Positions 20,048 to 32,677 of a stretch of 64,000 nucleotides of DNA are shown one piece after another. The notes beneath the pieces are model-generated. The model saw only the letters and a program-made list of their open reading frames with translations. It did not search any database and was not told the DNA's origin. Position 1 is the stretch's first letter. Each line of letters starts with the position of its first letter. This DNA is from Athripsodes cinereus (taxonomy: Eukaryota > Arthropoda > Insecta > Trichoptera > Leptoceridae), in assembly GCA_947579605.1 (NCBI GenBank), contig OX388317.1:12233384-12297383 (forward strand). The letters run 5' to 3'. A program made the position numbers and the translations under genes.

Positions 20048-22025
20048 ATTTCACTTCGCTATGGAACATAATATACTCACGAATCTTAAATTCAAGAGAA
20101 TAATTATGATAAAATGAAAATATTTTTGAGCAGCAAGCGCCGGGTATAAAATTTTCCAAAAATAAATTAAATAAGAATAAAGCTATCATGCGGGAGGTGA
20201 ATTTTTGGAATATTGAATAGTCTTTGTTATTTTATTATTACTGTGATAATATTATCTCCATTATGAAAAGCCGGTAATGGTCCGTCGCGCCGCGTCAAAC
20301 TGACAATAATAATAGTAAAGAGAACTTAATAACGTCTAAAAATAAAAATATATTTTGATCAAATCATCAACAATGTGTCCTTAATAACAAGGCATAAGAA
20401 ATGCTTTTTTCAATTACCACTCAATAATATGAAAAGAGCTTTCTATAGGTGATATAAAAGTCATTTAAAGCTCGTCGACGTATTCTCAATCATAGTCGTT
20501 TTTTTTTCTTATAACAATCAACACCTACCACTAGTATACGATTACAATATTTATATATAAAACTACCATGAAGATTCATATATGTGAAAATAAGCCTTTT
20601 CTTCTTTTGTAGTTTTTAATCGAGAGAGACGTCTTTTGACATTTAGTTCTATGGTCATTAACAGTTGATAATCCAATCATGGAATCCGTCTACTTCTGCA
20701 CCAAAATAATTCATTTGTTATACCTTTTGTAGAAAAAAATGACGCGATTATATTAAAACTCACATATTATACATTAATAGGTATGAAAGACGATTTTCAA
20801 GCGTTTTTGGATTAATTATAGTAATGGAAAGATGACTAGATTTGAAAGAAACATTGACCGCTAATGAAAAGATCGAAAGATTATGAGCCACCCTAGAGAA
20901 AACTAGCAAGACTAGATGCTTAACATGTATGGTGAAAGACTTTATTTAAAGTTATCAGAGGTCCAGAAAATAGCAATGGAAAAAGAGCAAGAAACCTTGT
21001 AGGCATTACTAGGGCGTACCGGGCATCTTTTATTCTACTAGCCCCAGCTAAAACTATAGGAATAAGATTTAAAATTATATCTTCAACTTGTTAGGCTCGT
21101 TTATAACCCAACGACATAAAACCAACAATGTATCACCATCTTAATACAGTTTCGTACGTGGGCGACACTCCAAACATTCAATTTCAAGTTTGGACGAAGA
21201 ATATTAATAATATTATAACTATTATGATTCAATTTTCCTTATATCAAATTTTGTGTCGTGTAATAACATTAGCAAAGTTTGAGCAATTTCAATATTTGCG
21301 GGAGGGTCTGCTTTTAGATGCGCTGCGTGTAACAACTATTTTCAAATATTATCATACACAATATAACAAGATACTTAGATACCTATACTTTCATCAATAT
21401 TATTTTATAATTATATTATGTTTGTGCGATCTACTCACAATGTCCACTTTATATTATAGCTTTTGTTAGTAATAATTGTCTTGAAGGCTGATAATCGTTA
21501 AACATCATAAATATAGGGCGTTTTGTATATTCAATGCGATGGTAAGGTTTGTCACCCATTCTGAATGTCTTGGTGCTTTTTATGGTCTATTGAAGATGAT
21601 CTATGATGATGTAGGTATGTAGATTGGTACCATGTTTTAGTAATAAACGTATATCAAAAATAAATGTCATTATTTATTTTGCTGCTTATTTTATCGACCT
21701 GACTAAAAACTGTTCTTATTGCCAGAATTTTCACAAATATTCTTTAGAATTGTAATTATACTTTTACCAACTTATAAGAAAATATTCTTCTTAACTGAAT
21801 ACAAATATGTAACATTCGAACACGATTTTATTTATATAATGAATAAGAATCAAAGCGATATAGAAATAAATTGACTTGTTAAAAATTACGCATACAAATT
21901 GTTATTAAAAATGTTTAAATGAAATGAAACACTATTTTCACTTTTTCTTCTATTTTCAACCTCAAAATATAACCATTTTTGTGGAACTACTTAGTAAATA
22001 AAAAGTAATATTTTCTTGCGTAATA
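20048..22025. other. Mostly unassigned; degenerate LINE trace
   Basis: AT-rich. Around 20780-21030 a very decayed plus-strand similarity to the family-2 LINE tail can be traced (ATGTATGGTGAAAGAC, then TTATCAGAGGTCCAGAAAAT, as in 'ERL..L.EVQK'). At 21535-21590 there is a fragment of repeat 'A' (AAGGTTTGTCACCCATTCTG). Nothing else is supported. Confidence 0.4.
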
Positions 22026-22175
22026 TCGCTACTACTACTACACCATCACGGCATATTCCACAAGTGGGGTAGCCAGTAGACCAGCTGCATGAAATAAACA
22101 TGCAAGCCGTCTTCTCTGTACCAAAAAAAATAAGTCAGGATGGGTGGCAAACCTCATCGCTGAACAAGGGGAACA
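22026..22175 (-). repeat. Interspersed repeat 'A' copy
   Basis: Minus strand: ATGAGGTTTGCCACCCATCC, then TACAGAGAAGACGGCTTGCA, CTACTGGCTACCCCAC and TTGTGGAATATGCCGTGATG, followed by a GTAGTAGTAG tail. It is the clearest copy of the 3' end of this family and serves as a reference for the hairpin-bearing copy at 13.6 kb. Confidence 0.75.
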
Positions 22176-22179
22176 TAAC

Positions 22180-22742
22180 GCTTTATTAATATATATTCAT
22201 AATCATACATCTTTTGCTTCCTCCACGTTCATACACACACCAATTTCTCCTACTAAAACTGTTTGCTCTAATTATATAACTTAATTGTTTAAGTAATATA
22301 ACACTGTAATTATCTTACAAGAAGACATAACAATTACTTCCACATATGGTTCTGAATCGATACAATATCAATTTCCCATATGTAAACAAAGGGACTACGG
22401 TATCTTTACGGTCTAGACTATATACCTATACTAGAGGCTATAATAACATTGTATTTTAGTTAAGTATTTTATACAAATATAGATAACTACCATAAGAAAG
22501 CAGTTGCGTAATATGAATATATATGTATTTTTTATCGGATATCATACAGAAGAATTGTTTTCCTAATGGTGAATGGCGATGTTAGCACTCGGATAACCGA
22601 AAAATATGTTTTTATTTTATGTTTTAATGTTATTTACATTGCTATGATAAACAGATTTAGCTATGGGTATGTTTCTTTACGCAATTTCGTCAAACCAACC
22701 GAATTATTTATTTGTAATATGTAGAAACCGATAATACTACGC
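22180..22742. other. No gene recognised
   Basis: AT-rich, short unassigned stretch before the LINE fragment. Confidence 0.4.
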
Positions 22743-23169
22743 AGACTGTACCCTTCCCGATACCTCTGAGGAACTCAATGGTAAATTGGATAGGTTGCAG
22801 AATGCATGTATACGATTTGTGTATGGTCTAAAAAAATATGACCATATTTCCAAATTTCGAGCAGAACTTAAATGGCCAACATACAAACAATCCCGCGATC
22901 TACATATACTCTACTTTCTGTACAACATCCTAAAGCACAATTCCCCTCAATACCTTTTTAAGCGTTTTGAATACCTGTCTTCACATGGACGTCCTCTGAG
23001 ATCTCAGAATAACCAGTTACTTGCCGTCCCTGCCCACACCACAACCTTCGTCAGTTCATCATTTACGACCCATGCAATTAGAATGTGGAATAATCTACCT
23101 TGCAATATCAGAAATTCCTCTACGCTACACGTTTTTAAGAATAACCTAAAATCCATAGACTTATCCTAA
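22743..23169 (+). pseudogene. LINE ORF2 C-terminal fragment
   Basis: Open frame starting at TLPDTSEELNGKLDRLQNAC and then IRFVYGLKKYDHISKFRAEL, LHILYFLYNILKHNSPQYL, RPLRSQNNQLLAVPAHTT, TTHAIRMWNNLPCNIRNSS and LHVFKNNLKSIDLS. The LQ.AC.RF.. and RMWNNLP motifs are the conserved C-terminus of CR1/Jockey-like ORF2. The RT itself is lacking. Its frame is intact to the stop. Confidence 0.85.
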
Positions 23170-23295
23170 AAAGTTCCTCGCCGTGCCTTTATCCTTCATT
23201 TTATAGTATTTATTAGAGGAAACATGACATATATAATGTTCTACATAGGACTAAGAATGTAATTAGTTATAATTAAATTAAGTATTAACTGTTCA

Positions 23296-23351
23296 ATGCG
23301 CCCTTGAGGTGGATCTGTTCACAAAACGGCGCTTAAAAATTATTATTATTA
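23296..23351 (+). mobile_element. Mini-insertion with GGCGC hairpin and (TTA)n tail
   Basis: 56 bases flanked by TTCA on both sides (23292-23295 and 23352-23355). It begins ATGCGCCCTTGAGGTGG, continues to ACGGCGC and ends in TTATTATTATT. The inverted sister LINE copy reads straight through this point (GTTCACATTT at about 26275-26284 on the plus strand in reverse), so it is an empty site. The GCGCC...GGCGC stem and TTA tail also end the 146-base insertion at 55474-55619. Confidence 0.8.
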
Positions 23352-23505
23352 TTCACATTTAGTATTAATTGCACATTGTCAACATAGTATCACACATTAT
23401 TTTGGTTAGCTGGAAGATATTGCCTCCAGGCAATAAGCTCGCCAAATGCTCATGATTTTTTTTTCTGATCAATAAAGTGTTCTTATTATTATTATTATTA
23501 TTAAT

Positions 23506-26139
23506 TTAAATTTGAGAATTCTCAAACAAACAGTTATTTAAATATATTTTCAAACCAAAATCCTCAAGAAGAAGAACAAGTTTATATATTATTATGTTGC
23601 AGTCACTGGATGAATAGAGAGATCTGCTCAAATCCCTAAGCTATATGGTCAATTCAAGGAAAAAGTTAAAATAAATAGATACTTTGTGGGGTAATTTCCT
23701 TATAAAAAGTTAGTGGTTTGATCAAAACCCATAACTGCTGTCGGGAAAGGATGAAAATGCTACAAAACACATGAAAAACATGAAAAAAACTTTGAAGAAG
23801 TTTAATGTATTAGAGAATTCCACAGTTTTTGTGTATACGAGTATGCCTAATGTAGAGAGAGAGTGCCATCAATCAGATAGAAATGTCATTTTGGGGATTG
23901 TATTAGTTAAAAAAAAAATTAAGTAAATTGGTAGGTACAAGGTAAACCTAAATAAATAATTTGTATTTCAATGACAGTTGTTGTATTGCTAATTATATGT
24001 TTGATAATACATAGTTAAGTAAATAAATACTTTTAATATGTATACAATTATATTTCATCTCTTCACTAAAACAGTCAAGTGTTTTGATCACAAAGTATTT
24101 ATTTTAACATTTTTCGTGAATAAGGGATGTGATTAAATCTTATTAAATAGACAACCTGAACAAAATTAATATTATTTCATAGTTATATCACTTTCTCCGT
24201 CTTTTTAAGCAGTTTTATATCTCAATGTGGAAGTAGCTCAATCTGTCTGAATAGTTAATATTATTTTATGTTATACATAGATGCTATAGTTAGCATCATT
24301 CAAATTACACTAAGATCTTTTTTTCATAATGATAAATTTGAAATGAATTACAACAGATAATAGTTTTCACTCGTGAAAGTAAATAACATTATAATTTTGT
24401 ATACTGATATATCAACCAAATTATGTTTGCACAGCACACATTATTAGTGTCACACTGACTTAGAAACACAAAAATATTATAAACTGGGAAGAAAATACAA
24501 AAGTGCTGTTAAAAAAAATATTTTCCATTAACAAAACTAACATGTCATCATAATATTGCCTTCAAAAAAATAACGTAATCATTTTCTTTTCTTTCCAATA
24601 TACCTCGAAACCCAGAAGTTATTTAGAAGACAGAGTGTATTAGAGTATAGGAGAATATGAAGTGTAAAGAACCCTGACTGGCTTTAGGTTTCATCCAAAT
24701 AGTGACAAGAAATGATTATGATAAAAGGATGGAAGATATTTATGAAGATGAATGGCATATTGCCCCGTTATGATGTATTGAAAGGGACCTACATATTATA
24801 AGATGAGGTATAACAGCGTTATATATTATTCATACATTCTTCTGTACTGGAGTATCAAAATATTTTATTGTACAGTCGAGACCAAATAATCTGAAACACT
24901 AGGAACCAATGCTTGAGAGGATCAAGTTTGAAGCAAAGTAAAATTAAAACGAAGGTTTAATTGTTTATTTAATATGAGAAAGAAATCTTTTGTGTTTTAG
25001 AAAATTATTAACCACGTATGTAATACGCTGAATGAAACAAAAACTGGTATTTTTGTTCCATTCAGCTTCTATTTACACTATTTTTGCCGACTCAAACAAA
25101 TCGATTATATTTCAAAATAACAGAAAAGCTAGTAGAAAAATGGCATGTTATTAACTAAAAACTAATAATGCTAAAAAACTGAATATTGTTGATTAGATTG
25201 ACAATGTCCTTTTAAGACGAAAGACGTCTCTCTGCATAATAAAACACATAGATAAAACTTTTTTTTATAAATTTATTATGAAATTCTACTACCTAAACAC
25301 CGACACAGCAAATATATGTAAACTTATATTTCATCGCGGCAATTCCCACAAATGGAGAAGCCAGTAGAAAAACTGTACATAATAAATATACAGTTCATCG
25401 CCTTTGTGCAAAAAATATACTATATCCCAGTAAAGATTTTTCAAGAGATTTTTCACATGGATATCCAAAATATTTTTGAAATTACTGTTTTTTGTGCACT
25501 TTCCCTCACAATTCCAGACATATTCAAGAGTCCTGAAGACTTTTTAGATTTGATTAGTAAGAAAATCAATACTCCACTGTATCCAAGACCTTTTTCCATA
25601 ATCAATACATAATATACTGTCTCGTATCAAAAAGATGGCTTTACGTAGATATGTTAATAATGCTGATCATTCTATTATGTGTAGGTACTACCCTACTACA
25701 TATTCATGTCTCTTTATGATGCCTTAACTGAGTTTTCTTCATCAGATTATTATAAGGAAAGAGAAGTGCTCTGATAGAAGTGAACAGCCTTGATAGTAAT
25801 ATTTTTTTTAATATAAGATCATTTATCTTAAGAGATAAAATAATAATAATAAAAGTAAGACGTCAAGTACAATGTACCTAAGCTAATAAAGAAAGAGTTA
25901 ATGTTTTTTTTAAAGTACCAACCTTATCTGAAGAGTTTTTTTACCATGTCACATAATTCAGCAAATAGTTTTATCAGCGAAGACAATTTTTTATTTTGTT
26001 TTTTTTTTTTTCAGCCAATTTAAATCCGTTGTTAAACATATGCCTCGTTTTAGATTTTCCCGTATTGTTATCACTATGTCAATCCACTTAATTATGGATT
26101 TTTTCATGTATCAGACTATCTTGCCATATTTTTTGTACC
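23506..26139. other. No gene recognised between inverted LINE copies
   Basis: AT-rich. A decayed piece of the repeat 'A' 3' box lies on the minus strand at 25330-25372 (CGGCAATTCCCACAAATGG). The open frame at 25352-25612 starts inside it and is not a recognisable protein. Confidence 0.4.
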
Positions 26140-26718
26140 AATAATAATTAATAATAATAATAAGAACACTTTATTGATCAGAAAAAAAAAAATCACGAGC
26201 AATTGGCGAGCTTAATATCTTCCAGCTAACCAAAATAATGTGTGATACTATGTTGACAATGTGTAATTAATACTAAATGTGAACAGTTACCTAATACTAA
26301 ATTTAATTATAACTAATTACATTCTTAGTCCTAAGTAGAACATTATAAATATGTGTCATGTTTCCTCTAATAAATACTATAAAATGAAGGATAAAGGCAC
26401 GGGGAGGAACTTTTTAGGATAAGTCTATGGATTTTAGGTTATTCTTAAAAACGTGTAGCGTAGAGGAATTTCTAATATTGCAAGGTAGATTATTCCACAT
26501 TCTAATTGCATGGGTCGTAAATGATGAACTGAAGAAGGTTGTGGTGTGGGCAGGGACGGCAAGTAACTGGTTATTCTGAGATCTCAGAGGACGTCCATGT
26601 GAAGACAGGTATTCAAAACGCTTAAAAAGGTATTGAGGGGAATTGTGCTTTAGGATGTTGTACAGAAAGTAGAGTATATGTAGATCGCGGGATTGTTTGT
26701 ATGTTTGCCATTTAAGTT
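26140..26718 (-). mobile_element. LINE 3' end, copy 2 (inverted)
   Basis: The reverse complement matches 22890-23490 closely: the same coding end (KQSRDLHILYFLYNILKHNS to KNNLKSIDLS), the same 3' UTR and an ATT tail. It starts only at the KWxTYKQ position, so it is shorter at the 5' side. It lacks the 56-base TTA-tailed insertion and also lacks about 12 bases that make the TATTGCC hairpin. The two copies lie 2.6 kb apart in opposite orientation and could pair over about 500 bases in RNA. Confidence 0.85.
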
Positions 26719-26989
26719 CTATAATTATTGTACACTGGAACTTTTTTCATACTAAAATTGTTCTACATCGCTTAAAAAAAGCATCTGGAGACACTCAGCA
26801 GTGTGAAAATAAAAAAATTACAATAATTTGGTCACATTACCTCTACAACTGCTTATTCATAGCAAAATATCAGACAGGAACCAATAGACTAGTACGAGCG
26901 GTCGGACAATCTAGAAGAAGACGCATTTTTCATCCACTAAAATATTTTTCCCAGGTTCATTAAAAAAATCCAAACATTTAATGTTTTAA

Positions 26990-27180
26990 AGGCAAACTCT
27001 TCTATTAACTATTTTCCATAACAAACAGTATCTTTGGTACTGTTTGAGTTAGTTGGAAGATATTGCGCTTCAGCAATAAACTCGTCCATTGCACAAAATT
27101 ATGTATTCTATTGTTATGATACCATTTTTTTCTTCTTCTTTGTATACTAATTTTGTGCAATAAAGATTATTATTATTATC
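26990..27180 (+). repeat. LINE 3' UTR remnant with hairpin
   Basis: Contains GTTAGTTGGAAGATATTGCG, hairpin TATTGC-GCTTCA-GCAATA (27061-27078), AAACTCGTCC, TTGCACAAAATTAT, an AATAAAG signal and an ATT tail. It is the same layout as 23.40-23.50 kb and 53.47-53.60 kb although the surrounding bases have diverged. Confidence 0.65.
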
Positions 27181-29610
27181 TTTAACTAAAGAAAACACGA
27201 TGGGCTGTATCTGACTTACTTTTTTTTTTTTTAAATACCTATTATTGTATATTTATTTACGTACAAATTATTCAGCGTGAATATAAGGTGTTGGACATAA
27301 TATAAAATAGCGTTGTAATTTTTCAAAACAATTTAAAATGTTCATTTAATCAAAAGAGAAGAAGATCTTTTATAGCTTTTTATTGACGGATTCGAACATT
27401 TCACTCTAATGAACACAATTTAAAGTTTCCAAGATTTGAGACGTTTGAGACATGATAACCCTCTTCTTCAAGTTTCTTTGCTTTGTTCCTTTTTAAGGAT
27501 CGGTGCCTTGTGTGATCTTTTTAAACATCTCATTGAAAACGCCTTCTTAAAATTTAATAAAACTCACAAGTTCCTACACGCGCGTAATGTCTCAAGATTA
27601 TTTTTATTATAATTGTATGTATCACAAATTCCACTTTTTATTTTTGAGACAAACGTAGTATCTACATTTAAAGAAGTGATATCCCTATACGTAGACATTT
27701 CACTCATATTAATTAGAATATTTTTTATTAGCTGCTCAGAAAAAACGGTTGCTCGGGCAAATACAATTGATGTTGGATATACATATACAGCGTCATAACT
27801 ACACCAATAAGGACTCGCGAGTACAATTTAAAAGTTATTAGAAAAAGATGTTACGATTTTAGAAGGTTGAACCTTGTGAAATGTAATGTTATTGAATAGA
27901 TATAGAAAATGGAGCGGCCTAGTAAAGAAAGCTACTGAAACAAGCACACGGGGCACTTCAAAGGATAGCATGGTAGATAAAATGAAGCATTGTAGTCACG
28001 ATTCTCAAAACTGAGAGACCGATGAAAAAGAAGAAGAATGTAAATTTACGAGAACTCAAATAATATATCATATAAAAGGTATAATATCATGTTATTATCA
28101 AGGACTTATGTACGTGTTCATTCACAATTTGTGCTGAAATAATATCAATGTAGGTATGTATTTAATAATATTAAGTTGTTGGCTGAAAATAATCTATAAT
28201 ATACATAATATTCAAAGAGAACCTGCATGCCTATTCATTAGCTAAAAGAAACTTTTCCTTTGATGCCTTCACAAAATGTACGTATCCTGAAACAATGTGT
28301 ACGTACAGTACACTCTAAGTAATACCTATTAACTTTACAACTTTCAGCTAACTGCTACGTATCGCTATTAGTTTGAAATATTACTTTCTTACCTAATTAC
28401 TTTAAACTCTTCATGAATTAAATTAAAATAAGTGTTTAGAAAAATCAGAATCTGTTTAGATTTCCCTTACACGTATATTTTATCACAGCCATCATAAATA
28501 TAATATTTACGTGACATGGAGAGGAAAACTTGTATCTTTATAAGATTCAGTGAATTCAGAAACTGCCTCACAATTGGAAGTTCCGTGAAGGCTTAGACAG
28601 ATGGAAAATTTTGAGAGAACAAATCTTTCCGATCTACATTTAAAGGGTGTTTTTCAAATAATTTATTTACGGTTACTATGTCCTTCAACGTACCACTTGA
28701 AAACATTGGATGGAAATAAACATTATGATGCAAAAAATAAAGTCCCTTACAATGTCAGGTCATCTTTATGTATTTTTTTTGTTTAGTATAAGACATTATC
28801 CGTTAGTTTGATAAATAAATAAATATGTATTTATTATGAAAGGTGGTAAACCATAAAATGAGTATCAAAACTATATGTTAATAATAAAGTCCAAATTTAT
28901 TGATTTCAAGATTTTTTTCTGAAAGTGCTTTTGCACTTTTTTCAAGGAAAATTTCATAGAACCATACGAGCAATAATTCTATAATAATAATTCAAAGATT
29001 TTTACAACATAATTGGCTTATTATAAGCAAGCTGAAAATTACACTATTCCCCAGCAACTTAGACAGTCAAATGGGAGTAAAACGGCGCCAAGACAAGTCA
29101 TCTATCACCATCACGAACAACATTATACGATCAATAAAACAATAATACGAGAAAAGCAATAAAAGATGATGTGCAAAAGAAAGTCTTTCAGAAGAATTTG
29201 TTGGGGTTACTATGAAAAAAATGAAGGGAGATAAATATGTATGATTTCATTACTGTTTATAGGTCTACCCAACAAAATATACTGTATCCCCAAGCAATGG
29301 CCAAAAACCATCCCTAATAGAGTAGACAAAATAGAAAAACATTAAATATATCTTTTCTAACCAAACTTTTTAAGTTTTTTTTTATCGTATTTTGTAATTT
29401 AACTTCCGTTATCATATGAGTTCATCTCGAACTTTAAATAGTGAATTCAATGTATTGTTTGAGAACAGCTTCAAAGTGTCTATCTACAATATATTTTCTT
29501 CCAATTTATTGTGATTGAGTTAACCCTTTATAACATCTTATATTTCACTTTTCACATCAGTAGCTCGAAAACTCGATTAGTTTTTACGAATTAGTACACA
29601 GCCTCACATA
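27181..29610. other. No gene recognised
   Basis: AT-rich. At 27900-28040 a faint plus-strand LINE tail trace may be present (ends in ATGAAAAAGAAGAAGAA). No structural element with clear ends was found. Confidence 0.4.
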
Positions 29611-29747
29611 AGGGTACCTAGACAAATTGCATTTGGCGATCGACTACAAACGAACTTTTTGACAATGTACATATGTATAATGTTATGGTACATTGTCGAT
29701 AAGTTCGTTTGTAGTCAAATGTCAAATGCAATTCATCTAGGTACCCT
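29611..29747. mobile_element. Foldback MITE, 137 bp
   Basis: Nearly the whole unit is one imperfect inverted repeat: AGGGTACCTAGA at the left end and TCTAGGTACCCT at the right. The arms run about 60 bases (ACTACAAACGAACTT on the left, AAGTTCGTTTGTAGT on the right) around a short TATGTATAATG centre. As RNA it would form one long hairpin. Target duplication not resolved. Confidence 0.8.
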
Positions 29748-30239
29748 AATATTCTATCTAGTACATCTTTTCAGGCGTTTTACCTTGTTCGTGAAGTTAC
29801 TCATTATCAAACGTTAGGGTAAAATAATTAGATTGAATTACAGAAAAATTCAAACTCACATATCTATACTTCGTTGAAAGAATTAGGTTTTTATTATTCT
29901 CACTGAAGATCACCATGAAAGTGATCGTTTCATGAATAAGAAAATAATAATAAATTAATAATTTAACTAGGGATTTTCCTTCAAACACAAAATAATAATA
30001 ATTATTAATATAAAACAATACCTCAGAGGAATAATTTCTTTAGTGAGAAAAATACTTCAAGTAATAATTCTATAAACATTTCACTATATTTGAATATTAC
30101 ATATACCCACCTACTTTAAAACAACAAACTACTACACAAGTGCCGAGTGCCTTACATAGACAACTGAGAGTTTTCCTCCTTTTCAAAATTTGAATTACGA
30201 AAAGGAGAACATAACTTGAATACTCGTCTTCTTAACAAA
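29748..30239. other. No gene recognised
   Basis: AT-rich, no recognisable feature. Confidence 0.35.
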
Positions 30240-30560
30240 GTCTGATACTGTGTACCAGTGGCTTGTCTAAGGTTTTCATACCGGTTAGGCCCACCCCCAA
30301 TAATTAATAGGTATAAATAAGCTGCTCCATGGAGCACCCGGCAAAGAATTCTCTCCCACTCTTTTCTATAAGCTTTCGAATGTCCTTTAAAGGCAGTTGT
30401 TCGAAAAAACAAGGAAAGTATACATCTTAAATACAGCGATGAGGTTTGCCACCCATCTTGAATATATATTTTTTTGGCACGGAGAGGACGGCGTGTATGT
30501 TTGCTACGTGCGGATGGTCTACTATGTACTGCACTTGTAAGATATGTCGTGATGATAAAG
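30240..30560 (+). repeat. Interspersed repeat 'A' copy, long form
   Basis: The longest copy of the family. It adds a 5' portion (CAGTGGCTTGTCTAAGGTTT, GGCCCACCCCCAA, GAGCACCCGGCAAAGAATTC) before the shared TTTCGAATGTCCT and GCGATGAGGTTTGCCACCC blocks. The 3' box reads CACTTGTAAGATATGTCGTG and a TAATAGTATTAAT tail follows. Confidence 0.7.
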
Positions 30561-31989
30561 TAATAGTATTAATAGGTTATAAACTCAACGTACAATATTT
30601 ATGGTTATGTTTTTCACACTAAAAAAGTTCTATTATATTATAAAAATAGAACGATACAAATATCGTTTCTATGTCGTTTAACTCGAGTGATCGGACGAGA
30701 GCCGGTTCATATAATATAACGCTATGATCTTCAGAAAATTGCAAAAAGCCAGGATAAATTCTTTCCTTATTCCCGCTATATGGCACCTCCTTCTAGCTAT
30801 AATAGAGTAATATATCGTTGAACGCATGCAGTGAATCAAAAAATTATCATGCACGGTTCAATTGCATGTAGTGGGTGTTGTTTGATTGTTTGAATGGCAT
30901 CACATCACTTACACGGTGTGCAACTGCGTGCTAAATTCAAAATACTGGATTATCAACCGCACGTTATTTATTTTAAAATTATTTTTAAGTCTGGAACCCT
31001 CAAGTAAAGCCCGGCCTTTCAGCTTTAATGGAAGATACGCTACTGCTGAGTACCTACATAAGTATTACCTACCAGTACAACTACCACTACCTAGTATGGT
31101 ATAGCATAGTACACACTTAAAATATTCCAAGTAATTTTCCAACTATTACTACCTAAGATTTTCTACCCGTTACAAGTACCGAGTAAGTAAGTAAATAGGT
31201 AGGTACTCACCTACTAATTGAAATTTTGTTGGCGTTAGTCGCATTATTTTCAAAGATGGAACTACTATGTACAACTACTAAGTTTATAATTACGGACATA
31301 ATTCAATTATTATTTATACTTATAGCCTTGCTTGAAACTAGGTACGTCGAAGCTACTTGGCTGAGAAGTGTTCAATGGTATGTACCTACTCACTAAGTAA
31401 ATTGCTCACTTTTAATGTTTAACCATAACAATATGATACTTATGGCCTTTGCTAACGCGTTCCTCACTTTCATAAATTTCCTGATGATTATGGATAATTT
31501 CTTCAGCGCCGTTTAATGGAGAATCCATCTCAAAGGCGCAAGAAGCTCTGTTGGACGAGCGAAGGGCGAAAGAAGCTCTGTTGGACGAGCGATGTCGTCA
31601 GACCGCACGAAGTAATGATTTTAACAGTTTCTTTTTCCAGTTTGCCCTTGTTTATGATCACCCTTAAGATCTTTAATTAGTTGTTTTATAAACAAGTTCT
31701 CTTCTGACGCTAAACAAGAATTTTTATTTACCTATTCAATAAAACAAGCCTGCAATACTATTTAATTCGCGGTTCATAGTTTTGATTCGAATAAATATAA
31801 TTTGTATAACACCGTTTACTCAGGACATGAGGCTCACATTCCCAGCAAAATATATTAATTTAGTATATTTCAGGGTAATGGGTTGGCCTAGACCTGCGGG
31901 TGACTCAGAGACTAACCAATTACGCAAGTAATGGGGAGCATCTTTGTTTCAAATTTCGTTTTTGTCGTTTTATATATATGTAGGTATAT
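30561..31989. other. No gene; one tandem duplication
   Basis: AT-rich. At 31534-31597 the unit GAAGCTCTGTTGGACGAGCG is present twice in tandem (period about 32 bases), slightly GC-rich compared with its surroundings. A short block CACCGTTTACTCA occurs twice, at about 31809 and 32007. Confidence 0.4.
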
Positions 31990-32200
31990 GGAGAATTTGT
32001 AAAGCACCGTTTACTCATAACATGACCTCAAGGGCGCCGTATATAGTATCCATCACCCGAAACTCCCAGCAGTGTGTCTTCAGCCCTCTTTTAAAACTCT
32101 CTCCATTCACCTCCTCTCGCAGACACAGAGGCAGCTTGTTCCAACATCTAGGACCCGCAACACTAAACGCTCTATCTCCAAAGCCTGTTTTCCGAGATCA
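31990..32200 (-). pseudogene. LINE ORF2 C-terminal trace
   Basis: The minus strand reads SRKTGFGDRAFSVAGPRCWN, KLPLCLREEVNGESFKRGLK and THCWEF. AFSVAGPRxWNxLPxxLR...SFKxxLK is the conserved end of many CR1/Jockey-like ORF2 proteins. It is very short and lacks the RT domain. Confidence 0.7.
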
Positions 32201-32364
32201 TATATTGTATTTGATGTGCCTGTTGGTGTATGTTTGATTTAATAAATAAATAAATATCAAGTAAAATTAAAATTTATGATGCAAAATAGAATTTGAGATA
32301 AGTACAAAATATTCGCATAATATAAAAAAATAATAAGTACAATGAAATCATTGCACAAAAACAT

Positions 32365-32677
32365 ATATTTTATTTTATTTATTTTATTTATTAGTAAAAG
32401 TACATAACAGATAACAACTATAAATATGGTTTACAAAATAGAAAAAAGACGTTCATAACTCAGCTGTCATCCACAAACATGTACCACAGATAAGTAAATT
32501 ATTTAAGTATCACATATTCCGCTCATTCATCTGTTCTCACTAGCATATCATACAAGCAGCCATCGCTAACATACAAAAATACAGTTTGAAACATAAAAAG
32601 CAGAAAAGAAGAAGAAAAAACGTACAAAAATTTGTATTGTTAGAAAAAGAAAACTATAACTAAAAGATAGAAAAATA
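32365..32677 (-). mobile_element. 5'-truncated copy of the full-length LINE
   Basis: The reverse complement of this segment matches 6750-7062 (3' UTR and tail of the 4.9 kb LINE) almost base for base, e.g. CGATGGCTGCTTGTATGATA versus ...GTGTGATA and ACATGTTTGTGGATGACAGC. It starts in the TTTTAGTTATAGTT block and keeps the AATAAA-rich tail. Only the UTR was copied, a common result of aborted reverse transcription. Confidence 0.9.

Larger units (their letters stand above)
22743..23505 (+). mobile_element. LINE 3' end, copy 1 (CR1/Jockey-like)
   Basis: A 5'-truncated LINE: 427 bases of coding sequence, a stop at 23167-23169, a 3' UTR with a hairpin (TATTGCC-TCCA-GGCAATA, 23418-23435) and an ATT-repeat tail. 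A second copy lies inverted at 26140-26718 with near-identical sequence. Copy 1 has an extra 56-base segment (23296-23351) flanked by TTCA, absent from copy 2. Confidence 0.85.
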
